From Sphingobacterium endophyticum (lineage in GTDB: Bacteria > Bacteroidota > Bacteroidia > Sphingobacteriales > Sphingobacteriaceae): a DNA stretch of 64,000 bases. The notes beneath the pieces were generated by a model. That model had not been told where the DNA came from. It worked only from the letters and a program-made list of their open reading frames with translations, and did no database searches. Position numbers and translations under genes: made by a program. Shown piece after piece: positions 43,989 to 51,554 of this stretch (position 1 is the first letter of the stretch; every line of letters begins with the position of its first letter). The stretch spans positions 36,355 to 100,354 of the forward strand of contig NZ_SMMI01000016.1 of NCBI RefSeq assembly GCF_009733535.1. The letters run 5' to 3'.

Positions 43989-44414
43989 TTAACTGAAATA
44001 ATTGCCTTTAATTTCGCTTACTTTGTCGTCAAAAATCTCTTCCGGACAGTGAAGCAATTGTCTTAAGGCAAATAATTGATAGAAACTTGGTTCCTCAAGA
44101 ATATTTAGAAACAAAAATATTTCCTTTAATATTAAACGCTCTTTCTCATCTGAACAGGATGATAAAATCTCCAACAATGTTAACTTGATCTCATTCAAAC
44201 TTAATTTGTAGTGATTAAGTCCACCTCCTAAACTCCAAAATCCTTGATCGATAATATCTTTATATTTTATTCGATCATATAATTTAACAATCTGAACATG
44301 CTGCTCCTCTGTTAAATTCTCAAGATTACTACTTGTTGTAAAACAACTAGCTGTAACTTCCTGTAATCTCCTCTCAAGGTCCTGCCCCTCCAAGGTATTG
44401 TTTGGTATTTCCAT
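43989..44414 (-). CDS. Unknown 141-residue protein
   Basis: Hydrophilic and mostly helical (LTEEQHVQIVKLYDRIKYKD, KERLILKEIFLFLNILEEPS), with a GFWSLGGG turn near residue 77 and a C-terminal SEIKGNYFS. No signal peptide, transmembrane segment or motif known to me. It stands alone, with a long AT-rich gap upstream. Confidence 0.6.
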   Translation of the reverse strand: MEIPNNTLEGQDLERRLQEVTASCFTTSSNLENLTEEQHVQIVKLYDRIKYKDIIDQGFWSLGGGLNHYKLSLNEIKLTLLEILSSCSDEKERLILKEIFLFLNILEEPSFYQLFALRQLLHCPEEIFDDKVSEIKGNYFS

Positions 44415-44950
44415 ATTTTAATAATTATGATATTTTTAAAAGCCTATTACTCCTCCCCAAATCATGTTTGTAATTGCTCTTAGCACAATGTATTACCAAT
44501 CCATCCATATCAATGATAGAATCTCAAATCCATTGCTAAATCAAATTAAATCCGCAATAAAATCTTTTTATTACCCAAAGGAATTACCATTACAAAAATA
44601 ACTATATTTTAATTAATTTAATATTAATATATTTTTTTTATTATTTTTTTAATAAAGTAAAATCGAGGATTTATTGCAATTCAATATACATAAAATTATA
44701 TAGTTTGGCTTATTTATTTTAATTTCAACACTTTAAAAATATTTTTTTCACATTTTCCCACAAAACCCTGTCAATATTTTAAATTAAATTTTATATAAAA
44801 TATTTTATTCTTTCATAAAATTATCATAAAACGATATTAAATTAATGTTAACTAATCGATGTATTAACCGCAGTAATCCTAAATAAAAATTTCTTTTCTG
44901 TATTTATTAATCAATAAATACATACATTTCATGAAAACAATTAAAATCAA
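44415..44950. other. AT-rich gap
   Basis: About 540 bases with long A/T runs (especially 44580-44680 and 44760-44850), no open frame of interest, no stable hairpin and no repeats. It may be a boundary region; the next gene downstream is a broken acetyltransferase. Confidence 0.4.
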
Positions 44951-45307
44951 ATGAATATAATTTTAGAAACAAAACAACTGTTAATCCGTGAAATACACAC
45001 TTCTGATAGATTGGACATGTTCGAAATGGATTCTGACCCTCTTGTTCATCAATATATTTTCAATAATCCAGTAAAAGAGATTACTGAGATCGACGAAGCA
45101 ATTCGACATATTCAAAATCAATATCGTACGAATGGAACAGGAAGATTAGCCGTAATATTAACTCAAAGTGGAGAAATGATAGGTTTGTGAGGTTTAAAAT
45201 ATCTTACCGAATCAAATCTATTTCATCAAAACACGATAAAATTTAATTTTTATAATAGCTTTTGCTCATCAATTATTTGTAAATTTAAGAGACAAATAGA
45301 TGTAAAA
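44951..45307 (+). pseudogene. Broken GNAT acetyltransferase remnant
   Basis: The first 79 codons (ETKQLLIREIHTSDRLDMFE, IRHIQNQYRTNGTGRLAVIL) match the N-terminal half of RimJ/RimL-type acetyltransferases and end MIGL then TGA at 45188. The same frame goes on GLKYLTESNLFHQN, as in the family (GLK-YxTE), and then drifts to unrelated sequence with a stop near 45305. The conserved CoA-binding helix is absent, so both a nonsense change and a truncation have occurred. It cannot make a working acetyltransferase. Confidence 0.75.
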
Positions 45308-45316
45308 TAAGGTACT

Positions 45317-46069
45317 ATGGCAAATTTTAGCGACAATTTCTCTAAACAAGCATCTATTTATGCTCAGTTTAGACCATCATACCCTCATGAATTGTATGAT
45401 TATCTTAGCGGCTTAACTCCTGCACATGACTTAGCTTGGGACTGTGGAACCGGAAATGGTCAGTCTGCCATTCATCTAGCTGATTTCTATAATCAGGTCT
45501 ATGCATCTGATCCGAGCGAAGCTCAAATCAAAAATGCTTTTGAACATGAAAAAGTCCAATACCACGTTGAAAAAGCCGAAGAACCTAAATTAACTGAACA
45601 TTCCGTCGATATTATCACGGTTGCACAGGCTATTCATTGGTTTGACATCGATAAATTTTATCAAGCTGCAAAAAGGGTGCTTAAAAAAGATGGAATAATT
45701 GCAGTGTGGGCGTATGCTGTACCCATGGTCAATAAAGATATTGACCCAATAACTCAACATTTCCACGATAAAATAGTAGGACCATATTGGCCTTCTGAAA
45801 TTAAACTCCTTCAACAAGGATATACTACCATACCATTTCCTTTTCGAGAAATTGAACCCCCAGAGTTTTATATCAGAAAAAAATATAAACTTCAAGACTT
45901 CCTAGGACACCTTTTAAGCTGGTCCGCAACTCAACGATATATTCAGCAAGAAGAAAAAAATCCACTATTCAAGCTAAAAGATGAGTTAGCTGCCTTTTGG
46001 AAAGATGAGGAAGAGGCTAAACAGGTAACCTGGAAAATAATTATGAGAGTAGGAAAATTACCTAGTTAA
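45317..46069 (+). CDS. Class I SAM-dependent methyltransferase
   Basis: 250 residues. The SAM-binding motif WDCGTGNGQSA is at about residue 40, followed by YASDPSEAQI and the HSVDIITVAQAIHWFDIDKF block common in methyltransferase-11 type proteins. The C-terminal half (residues ~150-250) carries no obvious substrate motif. Substrate unknown. It starts just after the acetyltransferase remnant, whose frame closes about 10 bases before. Confidence 0.85.
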   Translation: MANFSDNFSKQASIYAQFRPSYPHELYDYLSGLTPAHDLAWDCGTGNGQSAIHLADFYNQVYASDPSEAQIKNAFEHEKVQYHVEKAEEPKLTEHSVDIITVAQAIHWFDIDKFYQAAKRVLKKDGIIAVWAYAVPMVNKDIDPITQHFHDKIVGPYWPSEIKLLQQGYTTIPFPFREIEPPEFYIRKKYKLQDFLGHLLSWSATQRYIQQEEKNPLFKLKDELAAFWKDEEEAKQVTWKIIMRVGKLPS

Positions 46070-46124
46070 ATTATAAAAAATCAATATGAAACATCTTACA
46101 TATAAAGAAGTTTTACGTTTTTAT

Positions 46125-46655
46125 TTACGCATCTAGTTTCTTTTCAAATGCTTTTCTGGCACTACCTCGAAAGTAAACTTCTCCACAATAAACGTAGCCT
46201 AACTTCTCTAAAACGCGCAACATACCTGTGTTGTCAAAATTCGTATCTACTTTTATGCTTAAGAAACCATCTTGTAAACTTTGCTCTTCAGCCTTTTTTA
46301 ACATCCAGGTAGCTTGTCCCTTAGCATAATTTTCCTGACTGACAGCTATCCTATGAACCACAGAAAATGGCCTATTTGTCAACCATTGATCTGCAATCGC
46401 TTCATAAGCAGGTTCACCATCATAAATCAATGCCAGATATCCCGTCAATTTACCCTCATTGTTTAAACTAATATATCCATTTCCTTTTTCGATATCAGTT
46501 TTTACAACTTCTAAATTTGGATAACCATCCTGCCATTGACTACTTCCCTCCGACTTCCTTTTATCAATGGCCTCTTTAATAATTCCCCAAATAGAATTAG
46601 CATCCGATGCTATCGCCTTTCTAAATGTAAATGCTGAAAATTGTTCTAATGACAT
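46125..46655 (-). CDS. GNAT family N-acetyltransferase
   Basis: 176 residues from the ATG at 46655 (the frame opens at 46670 with five more residues). GNAT pattern: FTFRKAIASDANSIWGIIKE, strand GYLALIYDGE, and VVHRIAVSQENYAKGQATWM, corresponding to the acetyl-CoA binding helix. The end LGYVYCGEVYFRGSARKAFE is typical. Substrate is unknown. Transcribed alone. Confidence 0.85.
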   Translation of the reverse strand: MSLEQFSAFTFRKAIASDANSIWGIIKEAIDKRKSEGSSQWQDGYPNLEVVKTDIEKGNGYISLNNEGKLTGYLALIYDGEPAYEAIADQWLTNRPFSVVHRIAVSQENYAKGQATWMLKKAEEQSLQDGFLSIKVDTNFDNTGMLRVLEKLGYVYCGEVYFRGSARKAFEKKLDA

Positions 46656-46700
46656 ATTCAAATGTAGCAAGTATGTACTACTTCTAAAATAATATTAAAT

Positions 46701-46731
46701 AAAAAAATTCCCCAAAGGGCTTTGGGGAATT
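46701..46731 (-). terminator. Strong terminator, minus strand
   Basis: Perfect 11-bp stem AATTCCCCAAA/TTTGGGGAATT (46706-46716 with 46721-46731), a 4-base loop and a U-run from the A-run at 46701-46707. The nearest gene on that strand ends 286 bases away, so it may end a separate RNA. Confidence 0.85.
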
Positions 46732-46828
46732 TACAGAAACGGGTGTTGAAAACCCATATGAACCAATTTAATTAATGATGATCTATGTTATATATAATTT
46801 TATACGCCTTGAATGTTTTAAAAGTTAG

Positions 46829-46871
46829 GGGTTATAACTAGGTTAGGCTTTTCCTAGCCTAATTATAACCC
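46829..46871. repeat. 19-bp inverted repeat with 5-base loop
   Basis: GGGTTATAA at 46829-46837 pairs with TTATAACCC at 46863-46871, and GGTTAGG at 46841-46847 with CCTAGCC at 46853-46859; only one mismatch and one G-T pair interrupt 19 pairs. The loop is CTTTT. It is far stronger than chance. Confidence 0.85.
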
Positions 46872-47016
46872 TTCACTAAGGTTGAGTTTAGGTTTTATTT
46901 TTAAAGCAGTACCAATGCCCTATACCAAATCTAATAAGAAACAAAATTTTATCCATCCTGTACCATCCTGCAAATCAGCATATTTTAAAAATTCCGAAAA
47001 TTTATTGATGAAAATT

Positions 47017-47352
47017 TTAGATCTCCCTATTTCGTTTATTAAGCTCTTCAACTAATTTTGATGACCTAAAACTAAATTCTGCCCCAAAACTATTTACTAC
47101 TAATCCCTTAATCAAATTATCCTTTGATGAGATCGCAAACAAGATGCTTTCATCAGCAGGATCTGTCATACCTTCAAATCTAAATATCTCATCTATGACA
47201 AATTCTTCTGGAGACAATTCCATAGAATGTCCTACACAGAACAAACATTCTCCATCTTCTTGAACTTGAAAATCTTCGACATAACCTGATTTCTGTAGAT
47301 CATTGACTGCTTCACTCAATGTATCGTAACTTCTTCGACTTCTTGGTTCCAT
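47017..47352 (-). CDS. Small acidic protein often labelled phosphoribosylpyrophosphate synthetase
   Basis: 111 residues. The pattern YDTLSEAVNDLQKSGY, LSPEEFVIDEIFRFEGMTDP, ESILFAISS and GLVVNSFG defines a Bacteroidota family that databases often call phosphoribosylpyrophosphate synthetase. It is a third of that enzyme's size and lacks the ribose-phosphate binding loop, so the name is not supported. Its function is unknown; a cysteine pair (CLFC) is present. Transcribed alone. Confidence 0.8.
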   Translation of the reverse strand: MEPRSRRSYDTLSEAVNDLQKSGYVEDFQVQEDGECLFCVGHSMELSPEEFVIDEIFRFEGMTDPADESILFAISSKDNLIKGLVVNSFGAEFSFRSSKLVEELNKRNREI

Positions 47353-47534
47353 AACAAAATGATTTATTGCCTAAATAATTGATTCTATTTTGATTGAATG
47401 AAATTTAATAAAATCTTTAACAACTATAAACATAATTAGGTCAAATCATATACATTCCTCTAGAATCCCGTTCTTGTAATTATTCTCAATGTTAAACGAA
47501 GAAAAGTTTACATTTACAATCAAATAAAAATAGG

Positions 47535-48038
47535 ATGTCTGAATTTATCTTTAGAGATGCAGTTTTAGCAGATTTACCAAGGATAGTTGAAATATACAAT
47601 ACAACTATTGCATCAAGAATGGTAACAGCCGATTTAGATCCTGTATCTATTGAGAGCCGAGAAAAATGGTTCGCCGAACACAACCCAAATAAAAGGCCCC
47701 TATGGGTCATTGAATCTAAAAACGAAATAATTGGATGGATCAGCTATCAATCCTTTTATGGAAGACCTGCTTATGATTCAACCGTCGAAATAAGTATTTA
47801 TTTAGACCCAAATGTAAGAGGAAAAGGAATAGGAAAGATTGCCCTAGAATTTGCAATTTCTACAGCACCTGCCTATGGTATTAAAACCTTATTAGGATTT
47901 ATATTCTCCCATAATGAACCTAGTCTCAAACTTTTTAAATACTTCGGTTTCGAAGAATGGGCAAACTTACCAAATATTGCAACCTTAGATGAAAACGAAA
48001 GAGGATTGATGATTTTAGGAAAAAGGGTTTCCAACTGA
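47535..48038 (+). CDS. GNAT N-acetyltransferase, phosphinothricin acetyltransferase-like
   Basis: 167 residues. Pattern: FRDAVLADLPRIVEIYNTTI, strand TVEISIYLDPNVRGKGIGK with the acetyl-CoA binding loop RGKGIGK, and ISTAPAYGIKTLLGFIFSHN. The HNEPSLKLFKYFGF end is typical of PAT/Pat-like enzymes that acetylate amino groups of small amino-acid-like compounds. Substrate not established. The EEP protein starts 55 bases downstream. Confidence 0.88.
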   Translation: MSEFIFRDAVLADLPRIVEIYNTTIASRMVTADLDPVSIESREKWFAEHNPNKRPLWVIESKNEIIGWISYQSFYGRPAYDSTVEISIYLDPNVRGKGIGKIALEFAISTAPAYGIKTLLGFIFSHNEPSLKLFKYFGFEEWANLPNIATLDENERGLMILGKRVSN

Positions 48039-48093
48039 AAATAGTTTTTATGCACAGCTCAAACAAATTATTATTTTCTGTTATTTTAGTGAA

Positions 48094-49158
48094 ATGGATA
48101 TTGCACTTATTATTTTCGGTAGTTTTCTCATCATCTTTACTATTTTACCTTTCATTAGAAATGACTTTTGGACATTCAGAGTTTTCGAATACCCTAGGAT
48201 TCAAAAACTTGTCCTATCCATTCTATGGATTTGCCTTTGGGCTATTCATGCTGATTTTAATAATGTAACCCTCTGGATTTATTTTATTTTATTATCAATA
48301 AATACAGTTTATCTACTCTATCAAATTCTACCTTTTACACCAATCGGTAAAAAACAAGTATACAAAGCAACAAATATTGATGACCAAAACAGCATCAAAG
48401 TAATGATCTCAAATGTGTTTGAAGACAATAAGAATTACACAGGATGCTTAAATGTTATAAAATCAAACAATCCGGATTTGTTACTTCTTTTAGAAACTAG
48501 CCATAAATGGGATCAGGAAACGATTTCTCTTGAAAAAGAATATCCTAACCATGTTAAAATCCCAATAGATAACACCTATGGTATGCTGCTATATTGTAAA
48601 TTCCCAATTCATAATGCGGAAGTAAAATATTTAGTTGAATCGGAGATCCCGAGTATTGACTGCAAAGTTGAACTCCCAAGCGGTCAGTTAATCCAAGTCT
48701 ATGCAGTCCACCCCACACCTCCCGTACCAAACGAAAACCCTCGATCAACTGAAAGAGATAAGGAATTATTGATGGTGGCAGAGAAAGCCAAAAATTGTGA
48801 GTTACCGGTAATTGTCATCGGGGATCTGAATGATGTCGCTTGGAGTTATACCACCGAATTATTCCTCAAAATGAGTGAACTCCTTGACCCTCGTCGTGGA
48901 AGAGGGTTTTACAATACATTTCATGCCAAACAGCCTCTTTTGCAGTTCCCCTTAGACCATGCTTTTATTTCTGCCGACTTCAAACTGAGAGATTTAAGAA
49001 AATTAGACAATTACGATTCTGATCATTATCCTATATTTGTGCATATACAGTTTGAAAAAACTGCCGAAAGCGAACAAGAGAACAACCAGTTAGATGCCAC
49101 AGCCGACGACAAAGAGATGGCTGCTGAAAAAAGAAATGCAAACACATCCGATAATTAA
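48094..49158 (+). CDS. Membrane-anchored endonuclease/exonuclease/phosphatase family protein
   Basis: 354 residues. Three N-terminal hydrophobic helices (residues ~1-85) lead into an EEP domain: NVFEDNKNY, LLLLLETS, VIVIGDLNDVAWS, LDHAFIS and SDHYPIFVH hold the metal and catalytic residues (Glu, Asp/Asn, Asp, His). Such proteins hydrolyse phosphodiesters in nucleic acids or lipids; an envelope location suggests an extracytoplasmic substrate. The tail after residue ~325 is acidic. A methyltransferase follows 2 bases later. Confidence 0.85.
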   Translation: MDIALIIFGSFLIIFTILPFIRNDFWTFRVFEYPRIQKLVLSILWICLWAIHADFNNVTLWIYFILLSINTVYLLYQILPFTPIGKKQVYKATNIDDQNSIKVMISNVFEDNKNYTGCLNVIKSNNPDLLLLLETSHKWDQETISLEKEYPNHVKIPIDNTYGMLLYCKFPIHNAEVKYLVESEIPSIDCKVELPSGQLIQVYAVHPTPPVPNENPRSTERDKELLMVAEKAKNCELPVIVIGDLNDVAWSYTTELFLKMSELLDPRRGRGFYNTFHAKQPLLQFPLDHAFISADFKLRDLRKLDNYDSDHYPIFVHIQFEKTAESEQENNQLDATADDKEMAAEKRNANTSDN

Positions 49159-49160
49159 TT

Positions 49161-49961
49161 ATGAACGACCAAGAAGACTATAAATCAATTAACAAGCAAC
49201 TTTGGAATGAAAAAACAGAAGCGCATGTAGATAGTGATTTTTATAATAATAAAGAATTTTTAGCAGGTAAAAACTCTTTAAATTCTATTGAATTGAACCT
49301 ATTAGGTAATATCGAGGATAAATCGATCCTCCACCTTCAATGTCATTTCGGACAGGATACACTTTCCCTAGCCAGAATGGGAGCAAAAACTACCGGTCTC
49401 GACCTTTCCGATAAAGCAATTGATGTAGCAAAACAACTAAACACACAATTAAACCTGGATTCTACTTTTATTTGCTCGGATGTATTTGATGCTCCAAATA
49501 GCTTAAATGAACAGTTTGATATTGTATTTACTAGCTACGGAACTATTGGATGGCTCCCAGATTTGAATAAATGGGCTGCCGTAATTAGAAGATGCCTTAA
49601 ACCTGATGGAAAACTTATTTTTGTTGAATTTCACCCCGTCATTTGGATGTTTGAATATGACTTCAGCAAATTCAAATATTCATATTTCAATGATGGAGCT
49701 ATTATTGAAACAAATGAAGGAACTTATGCTGACAGAAATGCTCCCATTAAAGCTAAAGAAATCTCTTGGAACCACCCCTTATCCGATGTATTCAAAGCAC
49801 TATTAAACAATGGACTTTCTATTGAATCTTTTGAAGAATTCGACTATTCTCCATACAACTGCTTTAACAATACCGTAGAATTTGAACCTGGAAAGTTTCA
49901 GATCAAGGAATTACAAGGAATTATTCCAATGGTCTATGCACTGTCTGCAATAAAAAAATAG
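49161..49961 (+). CDS. Class I SAM-dependent methyltransferase
   Basis: 266 residues. Motif I is LHLQCHFGQDTLSLARMGAK followed by GLDLSDKAIDVAKQL, motif II FDIVFTSYGTIGWLPD, and post-motif LKPDGKLIFVEF. This is a common cytosolic methyltransferase of unknown substrate. Start two bases after the preceding stop, so co-transcribed. Terminator overlaps the stop codon. Confidence 0.85.
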   Translation: MNDQEDYKSINKQLWNEKTEAHVDSDFYNNKEFLAGKNSLNSIELNLLGNIEDKSILHLQCHFGQDTLSLARMGAKTTGLDLSDKAIDVAKQLNTQLNLDSTFICSDVFDAPNSLNEQFDIVFTSYGTIGWLPDLNKWAAVIRRCLKPDGKLIFVEFHPVIWMFEYDFSKFKYSYFNDGAIIETNEGTYADRNAPIKAKEISWNHPLSDVFKALLNNGLSIESFEEFDYSPYNCFNNTVEFEPGKFQIKELQGIIPMVYALSAIKK

Positions 49962-49986
49962 TCCTTTTAAAAAGGACTATTTTTTT
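49953..49986 (+). terminator. Terminator overlapping the methyltransferase stop
   Basis: ATAGTCCTTTT and AAAAGGACTAT form a stem around 49957-49980 flanked by A- and T-runs, and the TAG at 49959-49961 lies in the 5' arm. Works on both strands, and the convergent susD stop is 19 bases further. Confidence 0.8.
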
Positions 49987-50004
49987 CTGCTAATCAGCAA
50001 TTCT

Positions 50005-51543
50005 TTATTTATTCCACCACAACTTAGTGAACTGTACATCGTCACCTTGCTGAGATAATGCAGATTGATAATTTGCTTTATTGGTACTCTGTTCCTTTAA
50101 TGGATAAACTAAGCGACTTGGAATTACATTTCCGACTTCTGGATTAAAGGTATAGGAAACTGGTTTACCCTGGACATTTCCACTCCAAACAACATCTCCT
50201 TTCTTAACCAAAAACAGTGGATAACCTGTTCTTCGAATCTCGGTCCAAGACTCAATCCCTTGACCATAAAGTGCTAAATATTTTTGCGAAAGAACATTCT
50301 CCTTATTCGCCTTTGGTAATTTATCTAGGTATGAACTAACTTCATTCGTACTCGCTCCCCAACGCTCTAAACTTGCTTTAACTCCTTTCTCATAGTTCCC
50401 TTGATCCCAACCTTTATACTCTGATATTAAAAATTCCACCTCAGCATATTCCTGTAAAATTTCATTTGCATTCGCTTTGTTGATGATCTCGCTCGGTAGA
50501 GAAATACTGTCCAAAGGAAATAAATTCCCTGCCGCTAATGGAAGTCCATACGGCTGACCTTTATAGACATTTTTACTATTTGGCTTAGCATATTTGCTCA
50601 AACGTGGATCCGCAATTTTAAATGGCCCACGATCTCCTTTTAAAACATCAATCAATACATGAGATACTGCAAAATCCTTTCTGTTAGCTGTAACGGTTGC
50701 TCTAAAAAGTGGAGCCTCGTATGGCGAAGACTGAGAATAAACAAATCCTGCATTATCTGCATTGGATGTAAATACACCTTTCTTTATTGCATCTTCTATA
50801 TGCTGTGTAGCCAATGCCTTATCTTTATTTAAAATACGGGTTGCTAATCGAAGACGCAATGAATTTGCAAACTTAAACCAGTTTTCATTCTTTCCTTGAT
50901 ATATAATATCCGATGTTCCAAAAGTCACACCCGATTTGTATTTACCTAAAGTATCCGCAGCGATCTTGAGCTCATTCAAAATGTCCTTATAAATCTTTTC
51001 TTGTGACGCATATTTAGGTGTCAAAATATCGGGATTACGTTTTAATGCCTCAAAATCTGCATCCTGATTACCATAAGACTCGTAAGGAATATCCCCAAAG
51101 ACATCCGTTAGTGAATGAAATGTAAAAGACTTTAATACCCTTGCAATAGCGATTTGAGTAGAATTCAATCCCGCAGCATTTGCTTGAGCTTCAACTTTGG
51201 TACTTGCATCTTCATTCAATACAATAATTTCATTTAAGTTGTTCAATGCTTTATACGTACTGGTCCAATAATCATCTGAATAATTGGCTGATATTAAATA
51301 CCTTGATTGATCCGTATAGATATTTTGGCTGAAATATTGTGCAAATAACTGCGCTCCTCTAAAATGAATATTTTCACTTCTCAATGCATTGACCACCTGA
51401 CGCTCAGCGGATAAAAACAAGCTTGGCGTAGGTACCTTTGACGGCCTATTAGGATCCGTATTAATCTCATTGAATGTTTCTTTAGAACAAGATACAAAGC
51501 TCAAGCCCAAAAGAGTTGTATATAGAATATGTTTAATTTTCAT
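50005..51543 (-). CDS. SusD/RagB-family lipoprotein (pair 3)
   Basis: 512 residues, lipobox VSC with Cys19 (LSFVSCSKETF). Start of the mature protein EINTDPNRPSKVPTPSLFLS follows the SusD_2 layout, as in pair 1. Helical segments (LNSTQIAIARVLKSFTFHSL, AEVEFLISEYKGWDQGNYEK) and the EAKYLALYGQGIE-like QKYLALYGQGIESWTEIRRT block are family features. It lies 11 bases after the susC stop. Confidence 0.93.
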   Translation of the reverse strand: MKIKHILYTTLLGLSFVSCSKETFNEINTDPNRPSKVPTPSLFLSAERQVVNALRSENIHFRGAQLFAQYFSQNIYTDQSRYLISANYSDDYWTSTYKALNNLNEIIVLNEDASTKVEAQANAAGLNSTQIAIARVLKSFTFHSLTDVFGDIPYESYGNQDADFEALKRNPDILTPKYASQEKIYKDILNELKIAADTLGKYKSGVTFGTSDIIYQGKNENWFKFANSLRLRLATRILNKDKALATQHIEDAIKKGVFTSNADNAGFVYSQSSPYEAPLFRATVTANRKDFAVSHVLIDVLKGDRGPFKIADPRLSKYAKPNSKNVYKGQPYGLPLAAGNLFPLDSISLPSEIINKANANEILQEYAEVEFLISEYKGWDQGNYEKGVKASLERWGASTNEVSSYLDKLPKANKENVLSQKYLALYGQGIESWTEIRRTGYPLFLVKKGDVVWSGNVQGKPVSYTFNPEVGNVIPSRLVYPLKEQSTNKANYQSALSQQGDDVQFTKLWWNK

Positions 51544-51554
51544 AAGTATCTAGC

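Larger units (their letters stand above)
46701..46920 (-). ncRNA. Candidate structured small RNA
   Basis: On the minus strand a TAGATTTG box (46926-46933) is followed by a ~220-base stretch with no frame, a 19-bp hairpin (46829-46871), a short hairpin (46741-46755) and a U-rich terminator (46701-46731). This is the layout of a stand-alone RNA gene. There is no -33 match, I do not recognise it as 6S, tmRNA, RNase P or SRP RNA, and chance placement cannot be excluded. Confidence 0.35.
46671..47016. other. Structured intergenic region
   Basis: 350 bases that hold two strong hairpins, a smaller one (GGGTGTTGAAAACCC at 46741-46755), and a -7-like box, all arranged as if one minus-strand transcript of about 220 bases runs from 46920 to 46701. 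No open frame of interest. Confidence 0.5.

Noticed and set aside
45188..45190. TGA in the acetyltransferase as recoded tryptophan or selenocysteine
   Set aside because: The frame after the TGA soon leaves the family and the CoA-binding part is absent; no selenocysteine element is visible.
46659..46666. TACATTTG box on the minus strand before the acetyltransferase start
   Set aside because: It lies so close to the ATG that the transcript would start at or after it; probably a chance match in AT-rich DNA.
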